A stretch of DNA of 64,000 nt. It comes from Yamagishiella unicocca (Eukaryota > Chlorophyta > Chlorophyceae > Chlamydomonadales > Volvocaceae). Positions 44,487 to 54,888 of this stretch are shown one piece after another. The position numbers were made by a program, and so were the translations under genes. Position 1 is the stretch's first letter. Each line of letters starts with the position of its first letter. The DNA lies in NCBI GenBank assembly GCA_003116995.1, contig BDSL01000093.1, positions 186,001 through 250,000 of the forward strand. The letters run 5' to 3'. The notes under the pieces were generated by a model. That model was not told where the DNA came from. It did no database searches and saw only the letters and a program-made list of their open reading frames with translations.

Positions 44487-44896
44487 GCGCAGAGGCGGCG
44501 GCAGGGCGGCAGGACAGCAGCAGCAACGGGGGGGGGGAAGGCGGCAGGACAGCAGCAGCATGGCTGCGGCTGCGTGGCTGGAGGCTGCGGTTGCTCGGCA
44601 GGCGCAGAGAGACGGGGTGTGGCTTAGGAAAGAACGCTCGTGGTCTAGGAATTTAAGTGAAACCCTTTGGTAAACGTTGGGTAACCGTTGGGTAACCGTT
44701 GGGCGGACCGGGGGGCGGGGAGCGGGGCCGTCGCTCGGGTGCCGCTTCCGCCATGTTACAGGTTATTGTGGCCGGGGGACGCGCACGACGGTGCACGGAA
44801 TCCCACTGACCTAACATCACCCACCGACCTGGGTGGCGCGCGGCTGGCGCTGGCTTTCAGACTATACGATGAGAGTTTGAGGCGTTCTGACGTTCG

Positions 44897-44932
44897 TGTA
44901 ATCCGTCAACCCGAGCGGACCGGTGCGTGTAA
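44897..44932 (+). terminator. Candidate poly(A) signals of FAP221 (two TGTAA)
   Basis: TGTAA occurs at 44897-44901 and 44928-44932, about 410-445 nt after the FAP221 stop at 44484-44486. These are the first exact matches on the plus strand after the stop that I see. Confidence 0.5.
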
Positions 44933-45512
44933 TGTCCGTCAGAGCAGGCGCCAAGATACGCTTCGCCACACGGGGCATGGATGAGCAAGGAAACGGGAAC
45001 ACATGTGGCGGTGGCGGCCGCGGCGGCGAGATTATACGTAAACTTCCTCACATGTCCTTACCCGCAAGTCCTCCTCGACCTCATCATCGACGCGACGCGC
45101 TTCCACCCGCTGAGGCCCCTGGGGGCCCCCGAGTGAAGGGCCAGCGAGCGACGTGATTACAGCCTGGCAACGCTGGCCCGCGATAGCTGTATTGCCGTTT
45201 CCGCCGCTGACCTTGATATCGTACGGCACGTACGGCGGGATCGTCAACGCCTGGCCGTCAACACCGTCCACTGCCGCAACTGTTCCGACTTCCAAGCCCG
45301 CAGCAGCAGCCGTCTATCCATCCATCCATCCATGTGTTACAAAGTGGTACTACTACACGTGTTCTTGATGACGGGGGTGCACACCCAGCTACCCCAGCTT
45401 CTGTTGCCCCTCACATGCTCCTTGGCCATCGCTCAGCCTCCGGCTCCAATGTTTTCTGCCACGTGTTATGACAGAACAACAACGCACTAGCCCCTCCCCC
45501 TCCGCCATCACT
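44933..45512. other. Convergent intergenic region
   Basis: This lies between the 3' ends of FAP221 and the WDR82-like gene. No coding signal seen. A short (ATCC)n run lies near 45,317-45,333. Confidence 0.5.
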
Positions 45513-45517
45513 TTACA
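45513..45517 (-). terminator. Candidate poly(A) signal of the WDR82-like gene (TGTAA)
   Basis: TGTAA on the minus strand about 295 nt downstream of the stop (45813-45815). A second one lies at 45337-45341. Confidence 0.45.
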
Positions 45518-45812
45518 CTCATGAATTCACGTTCCATCGTATGTGTCTTGTTAGCAACAACCTCGCATCCTCCATCCGTCTCCTCCAGCAAGCGAGGTCG
45601 CTCAATCTTTGACGGCACACACACAATACTACTCTCATGTGGCTGTTATGAAATTAGTCACTCCCACAACAGCCACACCATTCGGCATCCGTTGCGACTC
45701 AGCCAGCCCCACACCCCTTTCGCCAATAAGCCCTCCCCTCCACCCCCCCAAAAAAAACGAAAAGCACTCACACCCAAACCCAACATAGCTGGTCGACGAC
45801 GCCGGCGGCCGG

Positions 45813-48800
45813 TTACGCCGGCATCCCCTCCAGGATCTTGAGATTCGGGATCCAGAGGACCAGTGCCGTACAGGCGCTGGCCACCAGCACCCGCCGGTTG
45901 GACATGCGCAGGCAGGCTGGCACCTGCGAGTGCCCCTGCCACACCGCCACCTCGCGACCGCTGTCGATGTGCCACACACGGATGGCGCGGTCGTCGCAGC
46001 CTGAAGGGAGGGGGATGGGGGTCGAGGAAGACCCGTGGATGTTAGGAAAACCGTCTAGGAAAGGCGTTTCGGGGGGGGGAGAGTTGTAAAAACCGTTTCG
46101 GGGGGGGGGGAGAGTTGTAAAAACCGTTTCGGGGGGGGGGGAGAGTTGTAAAAACCGTTTCGGGGGGGGGGGAGAGTTGTAAAAACCCTTTCGGGGGGGG
46201 GGGCAGACTGACCCAGTTACACGACACGCGTAGGATGGGCTGTAAACCGTTTGGGGGGATGAGGATGGGGTTGGGGGGATGGCGGGTGGGGTTGGGGGGA
46301 TGGCGGGTGGGAGGAAACCGGGGATGAGCGCAGGGAGGGGAACAACGCAGGACAGGGAGGAACCCCCGGTGTTGCCGGTCAGAGGCCTCACCCCCCGGGT
46401 CAGACCGCTCCGGCTGCGCCATCTGCGAGGCGAACCAGCTGCGAGCACCCGACACCCCACGAAGACAAAAACCCAGAACACCACGCCAAAAGCGCCCACA
46501 CATCTCACCCCATCCCCACACGTCCCCACCCCGTTCCCACACCCCCACACGTCGTCCCCCATATTCGCGGATTCTCTTCAAACCCCCCATGCCGCGGTGC
46601 TTAGCGCCCCACCGCTGAGCAGGTACTGGTTGTCGGCGGTGATGGCCGCCTCCACGGCGCTCCCGGCCTCGGGGATGCCGTTGGCGAAGCGCTTGAAGAC
46701 CGAGCCCTGGAGCCGGCCGGTAGCACAAACAGCCGGGAACAGCCACATAAAGGGTTGGGAGCGGTTGGGAGCGGTTGGGAGCGGTTGGGAGCGGTTGGGA
46801 GCGGATGGGCTAGGACATTTGGGGAAGCCATGTACGACACTCGGGGAGGCCTCGGCGCCATCCGTAATGGGCGGGGCGGGGCGGGGCTTGGGGTGGAGTT
46901 GAGGTGCCGAATGAAGGTGGTAGCGCGACGGGTGGACAGGTGGGCGGACAGGAGGAAGAGCCCAGCCACCCGCCTGGAGGTTGGTTTTGGTTCGAAGCCA
47001 CAGAAGCGATCAAAAGCCCATCAGTCACAGCACCCGCCCCTCCCCCCCCTCACACACACACGCATACCTTATACGCGTCCAGCAGGTATATCCTGCCCTC
47101 CACCACCGCCATAAGCAGGTTGCCGTTGTTGGAGAAGCGGATGTCGGAGAAGCCAGCGGGGGAGCCCTTCTCCTCCTCGATCTGGGGTGAGGTGGGGTTT
47201 GAGGTGGGGTTTGAGGTAGGGGTTGAGGTGGGGTTTGAGGTGGGGGTTGGATGCATTGGGTCCAGAAGCGCAATGGGACTACCCTCTCTTTGGCGGCTAG
47301 GGGCGTTTAATTTAAAATATTTACAATAAATGCACAATATGTACCTCTACAATAAGACGACAACATTACTATTACCAACAATCCGCACGTAGCCAATACA
47401 CCGGCTCGGAATACGGCTATGGGAACAAGAGGTGGCGGACAAATGGAGGATTGGTGAAGCGGACCGCGGCCGGGTCGTGGGCATGCAAGGAGTCGGAGGG
47501 GTTGGGGACTGGTGGCCGGAAGCTGCGGGTTCCGTACGGTACCTCGCACGCCCTTCGTCCCGTTACAAAACCGGCTCACACCGCCCTGCCAGACCCCCCA
47601 ACCGCTCCTGCAGCCCTGCAGCCGGAGCGGCTCTCCCCAGGCACTGTCGACTTGCAACGTGAGCCTGACCTCACCCCCTTGCGGCCTTTTGCACCCCACC
47701 ACTCCCTCTGCAACGCCCCCCCACCCCCTGGGCCCAATTACCGTGAAGGTGTCGAAGGGCCCCTTGTCGTACGATCTCAAGTCGTACAACTTGATGACGC
47801 CCGACTCCGCGGCCACTGCGAACACGAGGCCCTGCTGATCGATGGTGGCGGTTGGGTTACCCGGCACCTGTGACCGAGGGTAGTTGAGACACGTGCGTGT
47901 TTGGTCGTACGAGGCTAGGTGACGGATCGGTTAGGACGGGGGGGGGGAGGGCGGTCGCGAGGAGACCCGGTTACGCGGCCGGTCTAGGGGATGACGGACA
48001 GAAACTCGTAGTCGGCGAATAGTTTTCGGAAACGCGTTTGAGTGTACGTGAGTGCCGGAGAACTTGGGTTGGCTATCGTGATACCAGTGGACGCGGCACA
48101 TCGATGGCCATACACCCCTCTTGGGGGGGGGGAGAGGTTGAGGAAAACCCGTAATATGCTTCGAGGAAGCAGATTAAGTAACCGATTATGGGGGGAAGGG
48201 TGAGGAGCGACCGAAAGCGCTAATGTGCCGCGATAGGATAGGAAGGGAGTTGGAGCAGTAGCTCGTGTTGTGCAACAGAGAGAGGTTGTGACGACGAACG
48301 GCGCTGGGAAAGGAGGGCGGCCAGTACGGCAGGCCGTCGGCGGCCGCTAGCAGCCAGGGCCTTATGTGCCTGGTCCCCTTCTCCCTCCCTCCTTCCAACG
48401 GCCGCAACCCCAGGTCGGGGCCCAATCACAAGGAGCAGCGGGGTGGCGGCGGCCGGATGGCGCAGGTCAGAACTGGGGCTGCCACAGTCAGGCAAACCGC
48501 CCCCCCCGCAGCCAGCACCGCTTGTTCGTTCCTTTGTCAATCCACCGGGTTTTCCCCGCTCACCCCGCGTGTCGTATACGCGGGTGCCATCGCCACCCCC
48601 CCGCTTGCCCCCGCGGTCGCTCACCTGGAGGCAGCCCTGGCAGATGTTTGTCCGTACATCCCATAGCCGTACGGTCTTGTCCTGCGGGGGGAGGGGGGGA
48701 GGGCTGATAAGAGAATCCGAGACTCCACGGCGGCGGGGGGGGGGGGGCAACAACCGGAGCGACACCCCACCAGACACGCGACAGGGGGGGAGGGGCAAAT

Positions 48801-50921
48801 TGAGCGCTGAGAGAGGGAGCAGCTCCGGAACCAGGGGGGAGAAGACCCGGGCACGCGATTTGGGAATCCCCCCCCCCGGGAACCCGGGGGAAGGGGCGCG
48901 GGGGGACGTACGGCATACACTCGTCGCCTCTTGCGGGGTTGGGGTGGGGTGGGGTGGCGTGAGCGCACTGGTAAGGAGTCGTACGGGGTAGGGCGGCCGC
49001 ACCTGCGCTGCCGAGACGAAGGTGTCGTTCTTGGGGGAGAAACACAACGAGTTGACCTGCGGCAGGGGGGGGATTGGCAGGGTGCGGCCCGCTGAAGCAA
49101 GACGTCCTGAACTCGTACCCACCCGTTTCCTCGCCCACAGCCCCCGGCGCCTCTAACTAGGTCATCCCTCACGTACCCACCCACCCGCCCGCCCACGGGT
49201 TTTCCTTGCAACTCACCCAGCCAGCCAGCCAGCCACCCTCCTACCCAGCCAGCCAGCCAGCCTCCTACCCAGCCACCCACCGGCCTACCCACCTGTCCGG
49301 TGTGTCCCATGAAGTAGCGCAGGTACTGGTTCATGTGCAGCGAGTGGTACCTCAGCGCATGCGCCTCAGTGGGTTTGAGCTGCCCCGTGGACTGCAGGGG
49401 ATGAGGGGCAGTGGTGGCGGAGGGAGGGTTGGGTCCAGGGGGGGTTAAGAGGGATGGGTCCAGGGGGGTTTAGAGGGTTGGGTTCCAGGGGGGGGTTTTG
49501 GGGATTGGGTCCGGGGGGGGGGTTTTAGGGATTGGGTCCAGGGGGGGAGGGTCAGAGGAACTACGATACGAGGGGAGCAGAGTGGTGCTGATGACCTCCT
49601 GCTGGGGGAGGAGCGGTGGTGGCGACAGAGCAGTGTCGGGAGATGGCGATGGGTGGGCGGGTGGGTGGATGGGAGGGTGGCTATGAGAGGAAACTACCTG
49701 GGTCGGCACGGAAAAGTAAAACCGATGGGTGGGAGGGTGGGGGGGTGGGGGGTTGGGTGGGTGTGTGCGTGTGTGTGTATGTGTGGAGGGTGGGTGGGTG
49801 GGTGGGTGGGAGGCATGTGGGCCCTATGGGCGACACCGCTGCGGTCCTGCTGAATGCGGGCCGGGGCAGCCGTGACGAGGTGGAGTGGGCCGCACACGGG
49901 AGCACAGGGGGCAAGCGGGGAGAGAGCAAAACACACACTGACACTGCGCGGGTCGTGGGCGTGTTGACTCTTCCCAGGCCGTGGGTATTACTAAAACCCA
50001 AGGCACCACATCCTCGTCTCCCGCCTGCTCCCGGGTGCTGCACCCCGGGGTGCCCCCCCTTCTGGCCTTTTCCTTCCCCCGAAAGGCGGGCATGCTACTG
50101 TCGAGGCCCAGCCCACGCCTGGGGGTGGTCTCCTCCCGGCCGGCGGCTGCGGTAGCTGCAGTGGGAGGCCCGTGGGTCGCCATGGGTCGTCCTCTTGGTG
50201 CCTCTTTGATTGCCGTCTCGCGGGACAGCGCATCGCAGCAAGTAAACCGCAACACAGCCCCTCATTGCGGCGTCCCTACGCCATCTACGCCGAGGTTTTT
50301 CACTGGCGGTATCGTTACACGCCGCGGCAATCCTGCACCCCACCCCCTTCCGTTTCCTCTGTCGTGTAACAGGGTCTTCCCCCCCAACCCCCCCAACGCC
50401 CCGACGAGCCACCTCCGAAGGTTCCTCGGCAGCTCATTCCAAGTGCTCCAGCATGCCACCCACAACCATTTATCTGAAGCTTGTGGCGCCAGCCACACTT
50501 CCCACGTCGAGTAACTGGGTCTTTTTGCAATCCCACACTGCCCCCCTGCCCCAAGCCCGCACTCCGAAACCATCCCGACTGCCCCAGGTACCTTTCGTGA
50601 CGCGTAGATGATGCAGGTGGGGTCGTGCGTGAAGCACACGTTCTGCACACCGTACTTGCGGCTGTGGAGCGTGTCCACCGGCATGCCCCGGGCCACGTCG
50701 TACACGCGAATTGAGTCGTCGTCACTCCCCGTCACCAGCAGGTCCTCCGTCCGACAGAAGTCCATCGAGTTTATCCGCATATGCCCCTCCTGTTTATGCC
50801 ATGGCAAGTTGACTTCAGCATCCGGCGGCGGGAAAGCCGACTGCAGCCGCAGCGCAGGAACGCCATTATATGCCGACCTTAAAACATTTCCCAACGCCCA
50901 TGACCCGCAGGACGCGGTCAT
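45813..50921 (-). CDS. WDR82/SWD2-like WD40-repeat protein
   Basis: Eight exons: 50921-50592, 49391-49293, 49056-49003, 48681-48625, 47867-47742, 47181-47068, 46706-46613, 46000-45813, with all phases consistent; about 353 aa. The exons encode a beta-propeller in WDR82/SWD2 order: SDDDSIRVYDVARGMPVDTL, SRKYGVQNVCFTHDPTCIIY, LRYHSLHMNQYLRYFMGHTG, VNSLCFSPKNDTFVSAAQ, DKTVRLWDVRTNICQGCLQ, ESGVIKLYDLRSYDKGPFDT, DDRAIRVWHIDSGREVAVW, VLVASACTALVLWIP. In other eukaryotes WDR82/SWD2 is a subunit of SET1/COMPASS histone H3K4 methyltransferase and of PP1-containing transcription-termination complexes. Residues 1 to about 44 (MTASCGSWALGNVLRSAYNG and on) do not resemble the family. Homology begins at EGHMRINSMDF, preceded by a CAG acceptor-like site at 50790-50792, so the true first coding exon may lie upstream and be missed here. 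Confidence 0.9.
46070..46205. repeat. 31-bp array of AAAACCGTTTCGGGGG units
   Basis: Four to five copies of GAGAGTTGTAAAAACCGTTT plus a run of about ten G lie in the last intron of the WDR82-like gene. AAAACCGTTT is the core of dispersed family C, so a mobile-element fragment appears to have been tandemly amplified. Confidence 0.93.
46755..46806. repeat. 11-bp GGTTGGGAGCG array
   Basis: Five perfect units lie in an intron of the WDR82-like gene, upstream of exon 46706-46613. Confidence 0.95.
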
Positions 50922-53900
50922 CAAGCGCCAACTGCTGCGCCATCCCGATCGTTATCGCCGCAGTATTGCGTCTGCTGCCCTACACTGGCATCCTGACCTA
51001 TCGCTTATACATGACGAATATAAATCATTCAAAGCCTGAATAATACATTACTGTGAAAGTATGTTATTTCTGGTCAAGTCGGTGGTAGAAGGAAGCAAAC
51101 AAGCCGCATACAACGACTACAGTCTCGTGCCGATGCGTGCTGTTGCGTGGGTCGCCAAATCTGCTGTGGGTTCGGCCCAGCGGGCAATTTAGAGGATGTC
51201 GTACATAATTCCTGGTACGCTGACTCGTCACTGGTGCAGATAAGCGGGAAGCTCATTTCGTCATTTGACTGTACACGCGTTACGAGTCAAATGTAGCCAA
51301 AGTGCAATTATTTGCAGGTGATGCCTCTGGGCTCTAGGTACTCGCTATTGCTGCCTCGCGGGGGCGATCGAGTGGGGTAACTGCACGTATGGCGGGACGT
51401 CACGGGACCAGACGGGACCAGTACGACACAGCCCACATAGGGCACCGTCTACACACATAAGGAGGCGGCCACGGACGCATCAGCACCTCTAGTATCGGTT
51501 GGCGCCACGGCCACTGCTGATGACCCGTGTGCGTCTCGGTGCCGCGGCTAAATAAACTCCGTTCGCTGCCGAGCGGGCAGGCAAGCAAGTTCAAGTTCAA
51601 GTTCAAGTTCAAGTTCCGCAGATAGAGCCCCACTTAGAGATTGGTTTCCGCTTCGCCCCTTGCAGAAGTGCTAGAACCTACGGCTCCACTGCGCAGCGGC
51701 TGCGGCGCGTATGTGTCGCTTCCCTCCTGCTGCAGAGAAGATAGAGGCGTACGCGTATGCCTCTATCTTCTCAACGCGTTGTCAGGGATACGTGGTGTGG
51801 TCCCTGGCGCCATCCACTGCTGCCGCCTAGCGCAACGGTGGCAGGGGGCTGCCCGCGCTCCATCCGCAAGGGCCACGTCACACGCATCACGTGACCCTAA
51901 ACCCGCGCACCACGGGCCATCCACACATAACCAAAACACCTGATGAACCTGGGTAGGATGAGCTCGACTCCATCCGTCCGTAGGCTGGATAGGCATTTCG
52001 TTATTAGACAGCACATACCCAAAGGATAGCAGCAGGATTTAAAGGCGCGGCCAGCACGCTCCAGCCGGCGGGGGGGGCGGCGGGGAAGCCCGTGTATGTG
52101 TACGCCACCGCCGGCGAAGGAGGAGTTTGCGAGGAAAGCCCGTGCGTGGGACGGCACTGGATAGAGAACCGATTAGGAGAAGGTAGGAGTGGACGACGAC
52201 GCAGCCAGGAACGGGAGGGGGCCGCGCAGGTGTTTACGAAACTCCTCCAGGAGCGAGTCAGCGGAGCCCACGCACCCCACCCGCTGGAAATAAATGGGGC
52301 CCAGTCAGCCATCCAGAGCTGCTGGCGGAGACGCCGCTGGACCACCGTACCACACGTACACCCACCGATCGAGCGACCAGCTCCAACCGGCAGGATCGAC
52401 CCTTCCTGCACTCTCTGCTGATAACCGCTACCTTCCGTAGGCCGGTTCTCGCCCCGGTTGCAGGTAGTGGCGGCGGCCCTGCTGCCTGCAATGTGCAGTG
52501 ATGTGACTCCCTGTTCGTTCGTCGTCGTACCTGTGCCATTCGTTGTATCACATATCATGCTGTACGTACTAAACGCCCAGCCAGGATGCAGCAGCAGGAG
52601 CGATCGAGTCGTGAAATTACCACAACGGCCTGATGAGTGAATACTCACGCACGGAACGCCCACAAAATGGTTCCACGTACGTCACGTATGTGTCACGTAC
52701 GACAGAGGCATACGCTGAAGCTTCGGGGAAGCTGAAGCTTCAGCTACCTTAAGGTACGTAGCTTATCCTATCTAATATCTATGATGCGTCATTAGGACAA
52801 CGTCTTACGCTTACGTTCGTTCAGAGGCATTGCATATGCACGGATGGACATCACGTACGGACATGAACTGAAACATGGGGTACATTGTTGCGATGCCATA
52901 TTACCCCCCAAGATGGCATGGCATGGCAGCCGGTACGTAGTTATGCCGCTCCCATCTCCCCCGGCAGACCGACTGATCGATAGACACACCGATAGCCGCG
53001 CCGATATATAGCTTGTCCGCGCGGCCACTGCTGGGCTGTTGCTGCAATATCCGTACGTGGGTCGCGTTACCATTGTAGCTTACTGCGCCATCGACGCCAG
53101 TTCAGAAAATAAGTGCGTGCGTGACGGCCTGGCCCCGTGGCCTGGGACACCAGAGCGAGCGTGAGCGAGCGAGCGACCAAGCAAATGAGTGATCGAAACG
53201 ATCAGCAGATGGTCGATAGACATAAGTTGTCTATCTATCGACAGCTTCTCAAGCTCCCAGTACATGCTTCCGGACAAGTACTCGCGAAGCTGGAAGAATG
53301 AGCCCGTGACATGCATGCTCGCTACCGTCATTCCCAGTCGTTCCGCCCTTCATACATAATCACGCAGGCTCGTTATTCGGAAGTTCCTCTCCTTGCCACA
53401 GGCATACATCGTGTTTTGCCACCATGAAAGAAACGGACCATACATAGTAGTCATTGATTCCGCGCGCCGTTCTATGCGCTTCTACCTGAGCGCGTGTTTG
53501 ATTGCCGCATTGTGTGTGTGTTCCCCGAGTGCGCTGGACAGCACCACCAAATACAGGCCCTATAGGGCAGGCTCTTTACTTGGGCGCCATAAATCGCTCA
53601 ACCATGCCCGAATGTAAGTTCACCGTTATCATCAGTGCGTGCTTTCCTAACCTTTGTTTATGAACTTGACGCGTGTATACCGCTTACTTGCCGGATTAGT
53701 TCGCACGGCGGGCTTACTTCATTCGTTGCACGGGCTCGCACGCACGGGCGCATCAATCGAGGCAGGCCAAAGACTCCGCCGGCCCACGGCACTGCATTAA
53801 TTCGTCGCGCTGCCTTCATATGTATGTACAGCGCAGGCGGTGTCTCACTTTGGCGTTGTGGGCATTTTCAAGGCGGCGCCGCCGATGCGACGAAGGTTGC

Positions 53901-54888
53901 TCCTGTACGTCCCGTAGCCTGCCTGCTGTGGACCTTACTTGTCGAAATTCCAATAGGACAGGATATGCGAACGTAACGGTGATGACTACATGGGATTCAT
54001 GTGGGCAACCCTGCCTGCTGCCTCTGGATCAGATTCAGAGAGCGCGAAGAGAGTCACTACAGGAATAAATTTTACTGGCGCGAGCCAGTACGACATGTAA
54101 TGTAATCTGGTCTAATCCGTCTGCCCGTTCGCTACCTTACTTGCATGTGCAGAGAACTTGGCGTAATGGTACGGCCTCCTACCTCGGATGGCTTAATATG
54201 TACCCTGTGTCCTGTTAGCCTCAGTAGGTGCCAGTAATATGGGATTGCGCGCGTAGAGCTCCGGCTTGACTTGGCATCCTATATGCGCCCTTGCTTGCAG
54301 CCCGCGTACAGGTCACGACACTTCACGTGTCCGATGAGATATACCTTGCTTGCGAGAATATCCCTGCTGTCTGAAGAGCTGCAGCGCATTAATCCTTTCG
54401 ACACGCACGTACTTGGATCGCTGTTTGAATCAATACTAAGTGGGTGCGACGACCGTGAATCACACCTAGATACTTACCAATCACACCTAGGTTCTTACCT
54501 GTGCGCGTGGGAGGGAGGTGAGCTGCGGCTGCAGCCGTGGGAGCGGGAGTGGGAGTTCTGGGTCTGGGAGGACGAAGCGGCCAAGGACTTGTGCGTCATC
54601 TCCTGAGAAGCCGTGCGTGTGTGATACCGTAGCAAGTAAGCAAGGTGATGTGAAAGAAAAGTGTGGTAGCCTAGGCAGGCACTATGTATCGCGGCGGGGA
54701 GCCAGATCCATCGGCGGGCCCCCGGCAGATAATAAGGGCCAGGGCACGCGCCTTGCTTGGCCAGGGGGCTGTTGTGCACCGAGAGATGTAGGTTTCTCAC
54801 TTGTGCGTGAGAAGCCGGGTTCTTGGACGAAGTTCGTCAAAGTGGTTCAAATCTGTCGTAGGTTTCAGGGATTACCTAGGGTAGAGGC
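50922..54888. other. No supported gene
   Basis: About 4 kb with lower GC than the genes and no exon I can support. Frames at 52004-52663 (minus) and 54271-54606 (plus) were considered and not accepted. Local structures: (TTCAAG)5 at about 51,588-51,618; a perfect 14-bp-arm hairpin at 51735-51772; family C-like sequence at 52,131-52,180; a GCTGAAGCTTC direct/inverted repeat at 52,710-52,745; and an imperfect hairpin around GTCGATAGACA at 53,212-53,243. The promoter, and possibly a first exon, of the WDR82-like gene should lie near the left end. Confidence 0.5.
51735..51772. repeat. Perfect 14-bp-arm inverted repeat
   Basis: GAGAAGATAGAGGC and GCCTCTATCTTCTC flank the 10-bp loop GTACGCGTAT. 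I see no associated gene; it would form a stable hairpin if transcribed. Confidence 0.9.

Noticed and set aside
46381..46450. Possible extra exon (FASQMAQPERSD-like) in the last intron of the WDR82-like gene
   Set aside because: Exons 46706-46613 and 46000-45813 join in phase to give the expected propeller sequence SGCDDRAIRVW, leaving no room for it.
52004..52663. 219-codon minus-strand frame
   Set aside because: No recognisable motif, and it overlaps a family C element. Low-complexity composition and competing open frames on the other strand argue against coding.
54271..54606. 111-codon plus-strand frame ending in a Trp/Glu-rich stretch
   Set aside because: No conserved motif, no partner exon, and an internal duplication around TCACACCTAG explains part of it. 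Evidence is too weak to call a gene.
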